In this document: positions 33,570 through 43,775 of the stretch, in pieces
How positions within the stretch are numbered: position 1 is the stretch's first letter
Layout: each line of letters begins with the position of its first letter
Source of the DNA: Nocardia aurantiaca
Lineage (GTDB): Bacteria > Actinomycetota > Actinomycetes > Mycobacteriales > Mycobacteriaceae
Length of the DNA stretch: 64,000 nucleotides
Direction: 5' to 3'
Assembly (NCBI RefSeq): GCF_009708175.1
Contig: NZ_WMBB01000007.1
Span: forward strand, 408,479-472,478
Program-made: the position numbers and the translations under genes
The notes under the pieces: model-generated
What the model was told of the DNA's origin: nothing
Database searches by the model: none
Seen by the model: only the letters and a program-made list of their open reading frames with translations

Positions 33570-36500
33570 GCCGTCCACCGCCTCACCGAGGTTCGGAACT
33601 TCTCCGTCAGATCGGGTGTCGTGAGCACCGCGACATCCGAGAACCGTTGCAGCACCGTCCCGTCGGTCGCCACTGCGGTCGCGTCGATCAGGGCTTCCAT
33701 CCGGGTCACGCGCGGGTTGTCGACCACCACCAGGAACGATGCGTCCACCGGGAGCGGCCGGTAATACTCCACCCGGCCGACCCCCAGCGGCAGGCAGGCC
33801 GCGCCGAGCAGGCGGTGACCGAGCACGGGCGGACATTGCAGGACCAGGTCGGCCAGCACCGGATCGTGCAGGCGTCCGGCGAACGCGCCGTGCGCCACGG
33901 GATCCGCCGCGAGGGCACATTCGAAGACCATGGCCTCGTCGCTTCCGGCGCGCACCCTGCGCAGGCCCTGCAGAGCCGGGGCGTGGAACTGGATCGCGTC
34001 GCGATAGATGCGGTCCGCGCTCTCTCCCTGCCCGTCCGGAACCTGCTGCCGTGCGGGCTGTTCCGCGCTCGCCGCGAGCAGCAACGTGGCGCGGAAGCGG
34101 GCCGCCGCGTCGGCGAAGACGGTGGCGTGCAACGCCATCGACCCGTCGGCCGTCTCGGCGGGCCGCGACTCGAATTCCAGGGTGGTCACGGGGTGGTCGA
34201 ACACCAGTCCTTTCAGTACCTGGAAGTCGCGCGCTCCCACCACGATTCGGCCGGGATGGGTGCGCTCGGCCAGGTTCACCATGGCCCCCAGCCCGAAGGT
34301 GGCCGGGAGCACGATGTGCTCGCCGATCCGGTGGGCTTCGATCACCGGGTTGTCGACCAGGCCCGCGATCGCGCGGCGTGCCCGCACCGGCACCGCCGGT
34401 GTGTCGGCGGTCGAGAGCGCGGTGGCCGCGCCGACCAGCAGGATCGGCTCTTCCCGTCGCGCCGCGGTGAACTGCGCGGCGAACGCGGCCGCACCCGCGG
34501 CCGGCGCCAGCAGCGGAACACCGCGCGCCGCGAAGTGTTCCCGCAGTGCGGGAGTCACCATGCCGCCGTCCCACGCACCCCAGTCCAGGGCGGTGACCCG
34601 GCGTTCCGGATCGCGCGCTCCCCAGCTGACCGCGAACCGGCCCAGCGCCTCATTGGCCGCCGCGTAGTCGGCCTGTCCGGTGTTGCCGAACAGTCCGGCC
34701 ACCGAGGTGAACAGAATCAGGTGCCGCGGCTCTCCGGCCGCGGCCAGCACCGCCGCCAGTCCGGTCAGCTTGGGTCCGAGCACCCGTCCGATCGACTCCG
34801 CCGTCTTGTCGGGAATCAGCGAGTCGGCCAGCACGCCGGCACCGTGCACGACACCGGTGATGTCACCGCGCCATGGAGCGAGAGCGGCGGCCAGCGCGTC
34901 GGCATCGGTGGCATCCACCGCCAGGTACTCGGCGCGATCACCGAGGGCGGCGAGGGTGGAACGGATTTCGCGGACGGCACGGACATTCTCACAGGCCCGG
35001 TCGATCTCCCGTGGGGTTACCCCGGTACCCGCCAGGGCCCGTACCGCGGCGGGTTTGAGGTCGGGGTCGGCCACGCCCGCGGCCCACTCCGGGTCCTCGC
35101 TCAGCGCGGTGCGACCCAGCAGCACGAAGCGGCAGCCGCTGTGCCGGGCCAGTTCCAGGACACAGGTCGCGGTGACGCCACGCGCGCCGCCGGTCACCAC
35201 CAGGGTGTCGGCCTCGGTGAGCAGCGTCGCGCCGAAATCGGCGCCGGCGCGGACCATCTCGACGGTGCGAGCCGCGGCGTGACGACTCGGCACCGGCGTG
35301 CGGCGCGTCCCGGTCACGTCGATCCCGACCTCGACAGTGTCGAGGGCGGAGTCGCAGAGTTCCTCGAGCACCAGCTCCGCCAGCCGGTGCGGCAGCGTCT
35401 CCGGGTCGATGTCCAGGGCTCGGCAGAACAGTGCGGGCTGTTCGGCGGCAAGGGTTTTCACCAGTCCGCCGAGCCCGCCGAGCAATGCCGCCACCGGTTC
35501 GGCGTCACCGAGGAAGCCGAGCTGCCCGTCGAGACGGGTGATGGTGGCGAACCCGGCCCGGTCGCTCGCTGCCCGCAGGCGGGGCAGCACCTGCCCTGCC
35601 GCGAGGATCGCGTCGGTCAGAATGCCCTGCGCCTGCGCCCATTCCGTGGCTACTCCCGCGACCACCACGCAGATGTCCACCGGCCCGGTGCCGGTGACCG
35701 CGCCGGACCCGGAGACTCGCCGCACCGACCAGTTACGTGCCCGCAGCTGCTCTTCCAGTGCCTCGCAATCGGTTTCGCCCGATTCGTCCAGGCATACCAG
35801 CACGGCGTGCCCGGCCGCCCGGTAGGGATCCACCGCCGGATCCACCGGAGCCAGCTCGACAAGTTCCACCACGTGCCGCGGCGCTTCGGCCGCGGCCTCA
35901 GCTTTTGGGCGGACATCACCCCCGGCCAGCTCGCCCACGATCTGGTCGAGCGTGCGCAATGTGCCCAGCTGCTCGGGACCGAGTACGGGCAGCTCGGGAA
36001 ACCGCTCCTGCAACGCGCCGATCACCTGCACCCGTTTGATCGAGTCGACCCCCAGATCAGCCTCCAGATCCATGGCCGGATCGACCATCTCGACCGGATA
36101 CCCGGTCTTGTCGGCCACCACCTCGCGAAGCGCCCGCCGCAGCGAATCCGCGGACAGGCCACCCGAACCGGACGCCGGATCGCCCGCCGTCTCGGCCTGC
36201 GTCACAACCGCGTCCGCCCGGCCAGCGGGCGCGTCCACCTCGGGGGCGACGATGTTCGCAGCCGAGCCGAACCCGGCCAACTCGTCGGCGACCTGATCCA
36301 ATGTGCGCAGCGTGCCCAGCTGTTCCGGCCCCAGCACCGGCAGCTCGGGGAACCGCTCCTGCAACGCGCCGATCACCTGCACCCGCTTGATCGAATCCAC
36401 GCCCAGATCAGCCTCCAGATCCATGGCGGTGTCGATCATCTCGACCGGATATCCGGTCTTCTCGGCGACGACTTCTCGCAGCGCCCGTCGGACCGTGTCG

Positions 36501-39500
36501 GCCGACGGCCCATCCACACCGATGGACTCGGCCGCCGTGGCCGCGTCCTCCGCCGCCCGGGTCGCGACACCATTGCCCGGCAGGGTGATCGCCGTCTCGT
36601 GACCGGCGGGGCCGCCATCGGGTACCGAGAGACCGCCGGCCGCGGCAGTGCGGGCCGGCGCGGTGTGAGCAATGCCCGGCGCGAGCGCGGAGACACCGTT
36701 CCCGGTCGCGCCGTCCGCGGTGCGCGCCGAGACGGCGGGGCCGTGCGGTGCCCCCGCCTCGGGCAGCGTCGCCACCGGATCCGATTCGACGTAGACGGGC
36801 ACCGAGCGCGACCGCACCGCGCCGCCGCCCTCGAGGGCGGCCAGTTGTGTCACGACATCGCCTGCGCGCGAGTGGCTTTCGCTGATCGCCAGGCCGTGAT
36901 CCTTGACGGCCTCGATGGCGCGCACCAGCAATTCGTCCACATGGCCGTGACGCAGGGCTCCGGCCAGATCGCGGGCCAGTTCGAGCTGTCCGTCCAGGTA
37001 ATGGCGGTGGGTGTGCAGATGCTGCACGAGCGCGCTGTCCAGCGCGTCCGGCGCCGGGATGCGGTACTGCGGTTCCGCGGTCACGGAGTTCTCCTGGGTG
37101 CTGGGCGCGGGCCGGTCACCCCGGCCGGGCTGGGCAATGGGGTTGAGCCGACCGTGCGCGCCGCCACCGTTTGCGGTGAGGCGGGTCGGCGTGCCGAGTT
37201 CTGTGCGGGCGGCAACGGTCGCCGGGGCGGAAAGCGTTCCCGCCGTGGCTGGTACGGCCGGGCTCGCACCGGTGGCTACCTGTCCGCCCGGCGCGAATGC
37301 CGCGTGCGCGGTCCCCGCCGAAGCATCGACCGCAGCCGCGGGTCCACCGGGCGCGTCGACCACCTCGGCGGCCGTGAGGCTCACGCGGTAGCCGTCGGAC
37401 AATGCCGCGGCGTACGCGGCGCGGCGTGTCTCGGGCACGTATTCCGGAGCCGAGATCGTCACCGTCATCGCGGGCTTCTTCGCCGGGGCGGCCGGCTCCG
37501 GCGCGTTGCAGCGGTTGATGCCGCGAATGTCGAAGCCGAGCACGGCGAGCCGGACGGCGGCCCGCTTGAGAGCCAGGTCACCATTGCCGATCGGGCCGGA
37601 GTCGGTGGGGATGGCGATGATCTCGTCGCCGAAGGTGCGCCGTGCCAGCGAGGTCAGCACCTGTTTGGGGCCGAACTCGACGAAGACGGTGCAGCCGTCG
37701 GCCCGCATGGCGGTGAGGGCGTCGTAGAACTCGACGGGGTTGCTCAGCTGCGCGGTCAGGGTGGCGCGGTTGGCCTCGGGATCCGCACCGTAGGACGCGC
37801 CGCGGGTATCGGCGTAGACGGGAGCGTCGGGCGTGCCGATCGTCACCTCCGCCACCGCCGCGCCGAACGCCTCGACCGCGTGCCCCACATACGGGGTGTG
37901 GAAGGCGCCCGAGACCGGCAACGGCCTTGTGATCCAACCCTTTTCGGTGAATCGCCCGGTGACGGCGGCGACACCGTCAGCGCCGCCGCCCACCACGACC
38001 TGATCGGGGGCGTTGTGGTTGCAGATCCACACGTCGTCGATGCCCGCGAGCGCCTGTTCGACCTCGGCGCGCGACGCGCCGACCGCCACCATGGTGCCCG
38101 CCTCGACGCCCTCGGGAACGGTCATGGCCGCGCCGCGCGCCCGTGCCAGAGCGTGGAAATCCGCGGTGGCGATCGCGCCGGACGCCCACAGCGCGGTCAA
38201 TTCACCGAAACTGTGGCCCAGGTAGCCGTCGGCGCGGAAGCCGAACTCGCTCAGGACCTGGAACTGTCCCGCCGACAGCGCGCCGATGGCCGGTTGCGCG
38301 AATTCGGTGCGCCGCAGCATGTTCTCCTGCTCGGCGCGGGTGTCCTCGTCGAAAGCGGGCGGCGGGAACACCACCGCGCCCAACCGTGTCGCGGCTCCGG
38401 CGAACACGGCGTTGGCGGCGTCGAAGGCCGCGCCCACCGGCGGATTGTTCAGCGTGGTGGCCACGCCCATGTCGACGTACTGGCTGCCCTGACCGGCGAA
38501 CAGCGCACCCGCCCTGCGCTCGGGCAGCGCGGCGGCACGGAAGTACACGCCCTCCGGGTGATCCCAGTGCGGCGCTCCGGGATTGCGCGTGAGCTCGTCC
38601 ACGACGAGTTCGCGCAGTTCGGCGACGGTGTCCTCGTCCAGCGAGACGAAACCCACCCGGGCATGGTGCTCGGGAATATCGCCGCCGTCACCGCCGTCGG
38701 TGCCGCGCACGGCCTCGATCAGTCCCGCCGCATCCGGCGCGTGCCAGATATGCGCCCGTGGTGTCCGGTGCAGCAGCGCCCCTCGCGCACCGTCGGCCTC
38801 CTCCAGCACCAGGTGGAAGTTGGTGCCGCCGAAGCCCATTGCCGAGGCCGCGGCCCGCCGCACCGGGCGCATCGGATCCAGGATCCACGGCCGGGAACGA
38901 GTGTTGACATAGAACGGCGCTGCGCCGGAGGCGATTTCGGCGTTCGGCTCGTCGACGTTGATGGTGCCCGGCAGCACCTTCTGGTGCAGCGCCAGCGCCA
39001 GCTTCATGATGCTGGCCGTGCCCGCCGCGCCCTTGGTGTGCCCGATCTGGGACTTCACACTGCCCAGCGCCGCGAAGCGGGTCTCCGGACTCGCCTCGGA
39101 CAGCAGCCCTTTCAGCGCGGTCAGCTCGGTCTTGTCGCCGACCGCGGTGCCGGTGGCGTGCGCCTCGATGAGTTCCACGCCGGCGGGCGAGCAGTCGGCG
39201 TCGGCGTAGGCACGGTCCAGCGCCACCCGCTGGCCCGCGGCGACCGGCGCGTAGATGCTCTTGGCCCGGCCGTCACTCGACGATCCCAGTCCGCGGATCA
39301 CCGCGTAGATCCGGTTGCCGTCGCGGCGCGCGTCCGCGAGCCGCCGCAGCGCCAGCATCGAAATGCCCTCGCCCAGCAGGGTTCCGTCGGCCCCCGATCC
39401 GAACGGGCTGATTCGCCCGCTGTGCGAGAGCGCTCCCACCTTGGAGAAGCACATGTAGATGAAGATGGTGTTCTCGGTATCCACGCCACCGGTGATCATC

Positions 39501-40195
39501 ATGTCGGCCCGGCCGTCGCGCAGTTCGGCGATGGCCGTGCGGATCGCGGCCAGCGAGGCCGCGCAGGCCGCGTCCACGGTGCAGTTCATACCGCCCAGCC
39601 CGAGCCGGTTGGCCACCCGCCCGGCCACCACATTGGCGAGCAGACCCGGGAACGAATTCTCCTCCCACGGCGCGAAAGCCGCCGCGAACCGGTCCGCGAT
39701 CGCATCGGCGTCGGCATCGGACAGGCCGACCGAGCGCGCCGCCTCCTTCAGCACCGGGGTGGACAGCCGCGCCGCCAGGGGATGCATGAGCGGCACCGGG
39801 CCGGTGGTGCCCAGCACCACACCGGTGCGCGACGGGTCGTACCACGCCGACCCGGTCGCGCCCGCGTCGGCCAGCAGATCGCGCGCCACGGTGAGGCTGA
39901 GCGTCTGCATGGTGCTGGTGACCTCGAGCTGATTGGGCGGCAACCCGAACTCGAGCGGATCGAAATCCACGTCGGGTAGGAAAGCGCCGCGCCGCGAATA
40001 GGTTTTGTCCGCGGCCGCCGGATCCGGGTCGTAGTAGTCGTCCAGGCTCCAGCGCGAAGCGGGCACCTCCTCGGTGCAGTCGACACCGTCGACGATGTTC
40101 TGCCAATACTCTCGATGGTTGCGTGCCTTGGGCAGCAGGCCCGACATCCCGACAATGGCAATCGGGTCGCGTGCCAGGCGTCTGTCGTCCGTCAC
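33566..40195 (-). CDS. PfaA/HglE-like iterative type I polyketide (secondary lipid) synthase: KS-AT-ACP-ACP-KR-DH
   Basis: A 2209-residue megasynthase starting at GTG 40195 with AGAGGAT upstream. The ketosynthase occupies residues 10-450, with Cys211 in VDAACAAS, EAHATGTAVGD and GHTKGAAGT. The acyltransferase spans about 570-870: FAGQGSQYVDMG, Ser662 in GHSFGE and SGAFHTPYVGHA. Two tandem ACPs follow with serines 1268 and 1385 (LGVDSIKRVQV). The ketoreductase spans about 1650-1880: VTGGARGVTAT and YAAANEALG. A PS-DH hotdog (HRIGEHIVLPATFGLG) ends the chain. This order matches PfaA of PUFA synthases and heterocyst-glycolipid synthases. With PfaD and the separate dehydratase it should build a long, partly unsaturated or hydroxylated acyl chain from malonyl-CoA. 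Confidence 0.93.
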   Translation of the reverse strand: MTDDRRLARDPIAIVGMSGLLPKARNHREYWQNIVDGVDCTEEVPASRWSLDDYYDPDPAAADKTYSRRGAFLPDVDFDPLEFGLPPNQLEVTSTMQTLSLTVARDLLADAGATGSAWYDPSRTGVVLGTTGPVPLMHPLAARLSTPVLKEAARSVGLSDADADAIADRFAAAFAPWEENSFPGLLANVVAGRVANRLGLGGMNCTVDAACAASLAAIRTAIAELRDGRADMMITGGVDTENTIFIYMCFSKVGALSHSGRISPFGSGADGTLLGEGISMLALRRLADARRDGNRIYAVIRGLGSSSDGRAKSIYAPVAAGQRVALDRAYADADCSPAGVELIEAHATGTAVGDKTELTALKGLLSEASPETRFAALGSVKSQIGHTKGAAGTASIMKLALALHQKVLPGTINVDEPNAEIASGAAPFYVNTRSRPWILDPMRPVRRAAASAMGFGGTNFHLVLEEADGARGALLHRTPRAHIWHAPDAAGLIEAVRGTDGGDGGDIPEHHARVGFVSLDEDTVAELRELVVDELTRNPGAPHWDHPEGVYFRAAALPERRAGALFAGQGSQYVDMGVATTLNNPPVGAAFDAANAVFAGAATRLGAVVFPPPAFDEDTRAEQENMLRRTEFAQPAIGALSAGQFQVLSEFGFRADGYLGHSFGELTALWASGAIATADFHALARARGAAMTVPEGVEAGTMVAVGASRAEVEQALAGIDDVWICNHNAPDQVVVGGGADGVAAVTGRFTEKGWITRPLPVSGAFHTPYVGHAVEAFGAAVAEVTIGTPDAPVYADTRGASYGADPEANRATLTAQLSNPVEFYDALTAMRADGCTVFVEFGPKQVLTSLARRTFGDEIIAIPTDSGPIGNGDLALKRAAVRLAVLGFDIRGINRCNAPEPAAPAKKPAMTVTISAPEYVPETRRAAYAAALSDGYRVSLTAAEVVDAPGGPAAAVDASAGTAHAAFAPGGQVATGASPAVPATAGTLSAPATVAARTELGTPTRLTANGGGAHGRLNPIAQPGRGDRPAPSTQENSVTAEPQYRIPAPDALDSALVQHLHTHRHYLDGQLELARDLAGALRHGHVDELLVRAIEAVKDHGLAISESHSRAGDVVTQLAALEGGGAVRSRSVPVYVESDPVATLPEAGAPHGPAVSARTADGATGNGVSALAPGIAHTAPARTAAAGGLSVPDGGPAGHETAITLPGNGVATRAAEDAATAAESIGVDGPSADTVRRALREVVAEKTGYPVEMIDTAMDLEADLGVDSIKRVQVIGALQERFPELPVLGPEQLGTLRTLDQVADELAGFGSAANIVAPEVDAPAGRADAVVTQAETAGDPASGSGGLSADSLRRALREVVADKTGYPVEMVDPAMDLEADLGVDSIKRVQVIGALQERFPELPVLGPEQLGTLRTLDQIVGELAGGDVRPKAEAAAEAPRHVVELVELAPVDPAVDPYRAAGHAVLVCLDESGETDCEALEEQLRARNWSVRRVSGSGAVTGTGPVDICVVVAGVATEWAQAQGILTDAILAAGQVLPRLRAASDRAGFATITRLDGQLGFLGDAEPVAALLGGLGGLVKTLAAEQPALFCRALDIDPETLPHRLAELVLEELCDSALDTVEVGIDVTGTRRTPVPSRHAAARTVEMVRAGADFGATLLTEADTLVVTGGARGVTATCVLELARHSGCRFVLLGRTALSEDPEWAAGVADPDLKPAAVRALAGTGVTPREIDRACENVRAVREIRSTLAALGDRAEYLAVDATDADALAAALAPWRGDITGVVHGAGVLADSLIPDKTAESIGRVLGPKLTGLAAVLAAAGEPRHLILFTSVAGLFGNTGQADYAAANEALGRFAVSWGARDPERRVTALDWGAWDGGMVTPALREHFAARGVPLLAPAAGAAAFAAQFTAARREEPILLVGAATALSTADTPAVPVRARRAIAGLVDNPVIEAHRIGEHIVLPATFGLGAMVNLAERTHPGRIVVGARDFQVLKGLVFDHPVTTLEFESRPAETADGSMALHATVFADAAARFRATLLLAASAEQPARQQVPDGQGESADRIYRDAIQFHAPALQGLRRVRAGSDEAMVFECALAADPVAHGAFAGRLHDPVLADLVLQCPPVLGHRLLGAACLPLGVGRVEYYRPLPVDASFLVVVDNPRVTRMEALIDATAVATDGTVLQRFSDVAVLTTPDLTEKFRTSVRRWTA
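35930..36493. repeat. Tandem duplicated ACP domains within the PKS gene
   Basis: Two near-identical units, 35930-36142 and 36281-36493, encode ACP2 and ACP1. They share LREVVA-KTGYPVEM and the run around D-S-I-K-R-V-Q-V almost exactly, including most codons, and the modified serines are 351 bp (117 residues) apart. The linker between them is different. This is an in-frame internal duplication typical of PUFA synthases, which carry two to nine ACPs. Confidence 0.9.
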
Positions 40196-40229
40196 GAAGA
40201 ATCCTCTCGAACCGTGGCCGATGCGCCGG

Positions 40230-40829
40230 TCAGGCGGCGACCGTGGTGGCGGTGGTCGACGAAATGAGTTCGGCCGCACTGGCGGCGAACAGGCGGTGTC
40301 CGGACGGGCTCGGGTGCAGTCCGTCCTCGGTCCAGGTGCCGGCGCGCTCCCATTCCGAGCGGGCGGACAGATCCAGCAGCAATACCCCGTGGTCGGCGGT
40401 GACCCGGGCCATGGCCGCGTTGGCGAAGGCGAAACGCTCCCGCAACAGGCCCCGGAAGCCGTCCGGAACCGGCAGGCGCGCCGGGATATCCGGGTAGTCA
40501 GCGGTGAAGACCGTTGCACCCGTGGCACGTAACGCGCCGAACAGCGTGTTCAGATTGGCTTCGAAGGCTTCCGGGTCGAAGGCGCTCACCAGATCGTTCA
40601 CGCCTACCACCACGCCGTACAGCTCGGCCCGCGCCGCCCGCGGCAGCTGCTCGCGCACCACGTCGCTCGTGGTCGCGCCGTGCACGCCCAGATTGCGGAC
40701 CGCGGCCGGCCGCAGGCCGAGCTGGCCGCCCAGCCGCGCCACCCAGCCGCGATAGCCCCCGGCCGGGGCCGGGTCGCCGCGGCCCTCCACGAAACTGTCG
40801 CCCAGGGCGACCAGGCCCGCCGCGGTCAT
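40230..40829 (-). CDS. SGNH/GDSL hydrolase
   Basis: A 199-residue esterase/thioesterase. Block I is ALGDSFVEG with nucleophile Ser12; block II NLGVHGATTSD supplies the oxyanion Gly; VVGVNDL is block III; DGLHPS provides Asp169 and His172. No signal peptide, so cytoplasmic. It starts at ATG 40829 overlapping the flavoprotein gene and lies 34 bp before the PKS. It may release or edit acyl chains from the synthase, since the PKS itself has no thioesterase; this is inference. Confidence 0.9.
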   Translation of the reverse strand: MTAAGLVALGDSFVEGRGDPAPAGGYRGWVARLGGQLGLRPAAVRNLGVHGATTSDVVREQLPRAARAELYGVVVGVNDLVSAFDPEAFEANLNTLFGALRATGATVFTADYPDIPARLPVPDGFRGLLRERFAFANAAMARVTADHGVLLLDLSARSEWERAGTWTEDGLHPSPSGHRLFAASAAELISSTTATTVAA

Positions 40830-42076
40830 AGCGCCGCCTCGGACTTGCTCACATGGCGGGCCTGCACCGGGAAATCGACCTGCTCGTACAGCTCGGCCAG
40901 TTCGGTCTCGCCGAAGAACTTCTCCGGCGGGTACAGTCCGGCGATCAGGCCGAAGAACTTCGTGGAGTAATCCGGGCTCATGCTGGCGGCGCGGAACACC
41001 GAGTCGTAGTACGGGGTCAGCGTCAGCTCGGAGATGCTGGTGGTCAGCTCGAAGGTGCTGGCGCTCTGAGCGTCGCGCTCACGCTGGTATTCCGGCATCG
41101 TCTCCTCGAAAGGCCGCCCGCCCGAGAGGGTTTCGGCGACCAGGTCCGACAGCAGCTGGGCGTATTTGAACGAGTCGGTGATGCCCCAGCCGGTGAAGGG
41201 GTCCTTGTGATAGCCGGCGTCGCCGACCAGCGCCCAGCCGGGGCCGTAGGACTGGCGGCGGTAGTTGTCCGGGTACAGCATCGGACGGAACGGCTCCACC
41301 CGGCGGCCGGAATCACGCAGGCGCGCACCGATTTCCGGGTCGATCTGATCCACGATCTCCTGCACGCCGGCGTCCGGGTCGGTGCGGAACTCGCGGAACC
41401 GGTCGCGCTTGCGCATGACGGCCACCAGATACAGCTCGTCGTTGGTGGGCCAGGCCGCGAACTGCTGCTCGCCGAAACCGGTGCGGTGCTGCATACCCCA
41501 GTCGATGCCCTCGTAGTAGGAGTAGTAGACGAAGCACGCGGCCGGCGAGCCCTCGTAGACCTGCGCGCCCACCTCCTTGGCCACGGTGGAGCCCGAACCG
41601 TCGGCGCCGACCACCAACTTGGCCCGGAACTCGTGCTCGGCTCCCTCGCCCACGCGGCCACGGATGCCGGCCACCGCGTCCCCGTCGCGCAGCAATCCGG
41701 TCACGGTGAAGCCCGAGATCACCTCGGCTCCGGCCGCGTCGGCGGCGTCGACCAGGATCTTGTCCAGCACGGTGCGGCGCGGGCAGTACACGGCGTCGAT
41801 GCCGTCGGGCGACGGATCGGCCATGCCCCGGATGTCGATGTCGGTATAGGTGAAGTTCAGATGCCGCACCGGCGGACAGCCGGTCGCGGTGACGCGGTCG
41901 AGCAGATCCCAGGACTTCAGCAGGCTCAGCCCGGCCTGGTGGATGTAATGGGTGGACGAGGTGTCGCTGGGGAACAGCGCCCGGTCCACCGCCAGCACCC
42001 GGTAACCCTTGCGGGCCAGCAGCATTGCCAGCGGGGCGCCGGACACACGGGTACCGACAACGATGACGTCATACAT
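40826..42076 (-). CDS. FAD-dependent oxidoreductase (geranylgeranyl-reductase/flavin monooxygenase class)
   Basis: A 416-residue flavoprotein. The FAD-binding start is YDVIVVGTRVSGAPLAMLLA, where the middle glycine of GxGxxG is replaced by Arg-Val-Ser. RRTVLDKILVDAADAAG, VVGADGSGSTVAKE (DG motif) and ALVGDAGYHKDPFTGWGITD (GD motif) follow. This class includes halogenases, hydroxylases and chain-saturating reductases that act on polyketides and isoprenoids. A function in modifying or saturating the PKS-derived chain is possible. It is the second gene of the operon, seven bases after the acyl-AMP ligase gene. Confidence 0.88.
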   Translation of the reverse strand: MYDVIVVGTRVSGAPLAMLLARKGYRVLAVDRALFPSDTSSTHYIHQAGLSLLKSWDLLDRVTATGCPPVRHLNFTYTDIDIRGMADPSPDGIDAVYCPRRTVLDKILVDAADAAGAEVISGFTVTGLLRDGDAVAGIRGRVGEGAEHEFRAKLVVGADGSGSTVAKEVGAQVYEGSPAACFVYYSYYEGIDWGMQHRTGFGEQQFAAWPTNDELYLVAVMRKRDRFREFRTDPDAGVQEIVDQIDPEIGARLRDSGRRVEPFRPMLYPDNYRRQSYGPGWALVGDAGYHKDPFTGWGITDSFKYAQLLSDLVAETLSGGRPFEETMPEYQRERDAQSASTFELTTSISELTLTPYYDSVFRAASMSPDYSTKFFGLIAGLYPPEKFFGETELAELYEQVDFPVQARHVSKSEAAL

Positions 42077-42083
42077 GCTCAGA

Positions 42084-43763
42084 TCACTTTCGGGTCGTCG
42101 AGTAAAGGAGATCGATATCGGCCGAATAGGTTTCCGCGATCGCGGCGCGACGCAGTTTCAGTGAAGAAGTCAACAATCCATTGGCAATGGTGAAATCGCC
42201 TGCCACAATGCGAAACTCGCGAATGGATTCCGGACGTGAAACGAGCGAATTGGCATCGTCGATCGCGGATTGAATCGCGGTCGCGAGATCCTGTCCGGGG
42301 TTCTCCCGCCGCCAGATCTCGGCGCGCTCGGCATCCACGGTCACCAAGGCCGTGACGAAGGCCCGCCCCTCGCCCACCACCATGCAATTGCTCACCAGCG
42401 GATGCAGCCGTACCCGGTCCTCCAACGGAGTGGGCGCGACATTCTTTCCACCGGAGGTCACCAGGATTTCCTTCTTGCGCCCGGTGATTCGCAGGAATCC
42501 GTCCTCGAGCTCGCCCACATCGCCGGTGTGCAGCCAGCCGTCGGCGTCCACCGGACGCTGCGAACCGGCCGCGCCCCAGTAGCCGGGCGACACGTGCGGC
42601 CCGCTGACCAGCACCTCACCATCGGCGGCGATGGCCACCGCCGTGCCGGGAATCGGCGTGCCGACGGTGCCGAGCCGATTGGTCGCCGGCGCGCTGACCG
42701 TCACCGCGGTCGCCGCCTCGGTCAGGCCATAGCAGTTCAGGATCACCGTGCCGAACGCGGCGTAGAACCCGGCGGTCGAATCGTCGAGGGACGCACCGCC
42801 GGAGATGACATGGCGCAGCCGCCCGCCCAGCGCGTCGGCCACCGGATCGTCCACCACCACCGGCGGTTGCGACTGCGCGAGCCGCAACAGCCCGGTGACC
42901 ACCGCCTCCCGCTCGGCCTCCTCGCTCAGCAGCGAACGGCAGTGCTTGCGAATCTTCTCCAGCGCATAGGGAATCAGCGCCAGGAAGGTGGGCCGCAGCC
43001 GCGGCAGCGCGGGCACCAGTTCGGGGATGCCGGGCAGCAGGTGGGTCCGAGCACCGCCGAACAGGCACGCGAAGAGCATGGTCTGGCCGAACACATGCGA
43101 CAGCGGCAGCGCCAGCGCGGTCACCCCGTCGAACAGTCCGCCCGTCTGGCGCACCGTGTTCGCCGAGGACACGTACATGTTGCGGTGGGTGATCATGCAA
43201 CCCTTGGACACACCGGTGGTACCGCTGGTGTAGACGATCATGGCCAGGTCGTCGGCCCGCACCGCGGCGGTGCGCTCGGACAGGTCCGCCCGGATCTCCC
43301 CCCGCGCCCACTCGGCGATGTCCGCGAAGCTCCACACCTCACCCGCGCCCGCCGCGATCAGCCGAGCCGCGTCCTGCGAGGTCTCCGCCGCGAAATGCGT
43401 GCTGCCGCTGTCGCGCAGGATGTGCTCGATCTGGGCGGCCGACGAGGTCGGATACACCGGCACCACCACCGCGCCGATGGCCAGCGCCGCGCAGTCCAGC
43501 AACGCCCACGCCAGGCCGGTGCGGCCCAGTACCACCACCCGGTCGCCCGCCGCGACCTGCCGATCCAGCAGCGCCGAGGCCGTGGCCCGCACCCGCCGGT
43601 CGAGTTCCGCACAGGTCAGGGGCGTGTCCTCACCGTCGGCGAGGGTTTCGCGGTCCGGGTGCCGGTCGGCCGCTCCGGCGACGATGTCGTACAGACTCGA
43701 GGTGTCGGGCGGTTCGAAACCGTTTCCGGTGACAGATCTTTCGGTGACAGCCGCTGTGTTCAC
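42084..43763 (-). CDS. Acyl-AMP/acyl-CoA ligase (FadD-like)
   Basis: An ANL-superfamily ligase of about 559 residues from GTG 43763; a TTG 24 bases earlier lies inside a hairpin and is less likely. Conserved blocks are MIVYTSGTTGVSKGCMITH, LPLSHVFGQTM, NCYGLTEAATAV, GWLHTGDVGEL and ITGRKKEILVTSGGKNVAP. The C-terminal lysine region is NGLLTSSLKLRR. It resembles FadD15/AMP-binding long-chain acyl-CoA synthetases (AACS-type) rather than the FAAL at 10844. It would activate a starter or the released acid. First gene of the PUFA-like operon. Confidence 0.9.
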   Translation of the reverse strand: MNTAAVTERSVTGNGFEPPDTSSLYDIVAGAADRHPDRETLADGEDTPLTCAELDRRVRATASALLDRQVAAGDRVVVLGRTGLAWALLDCAALAIGAVVVPVYPTSSAAQIEHILRDSGSTHFAAETSQDAARLIAAGAGEVWSFADIAEWARGEIRADLSERTAAVRADDLAMIVYTSGTTGVSKGCMITHRNMYVSSANTVRQTGGLFDGVTALALPLSHVFGQTMLFACLFGGARTHLLPGIPELVPALPRLRPTFLALIPYALEKIRKHCRSLLSEEAEREAVVTGLLRLAQSQPPVVVDDPVADALGGRLRHVISGGASLDDSTAGFYAAFGTVILNCYGLTEAATAVTVSAPATNRLGTVGTPIPGTAVAIAADGEVLVSGPHVSPGYWGAAGSQRPVDADGWLHTGDVGELEDGFLRITGRKKEILVTSGGKNVAPTPLEDRVRLHPLVSNCMVVGEGRAFVTALVTVDAERAEIWRRENPGQDLATAIQSAIDDANSLVSRPESIREFRIVAGDFTIANGLLTSSLKLRRAAIAETYSADIDLLYSTTRK

Positions 43764-43775
43764 AAAACGAATTCT

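Noticed and set aside
33215..39979. A 2254-codon open frame on the plus strand
   Set aside because: It is the antisense of the PKS gene. High GC keeps stop codons out of that frame; its translation is Arg/Gly/His-rich with no domain.
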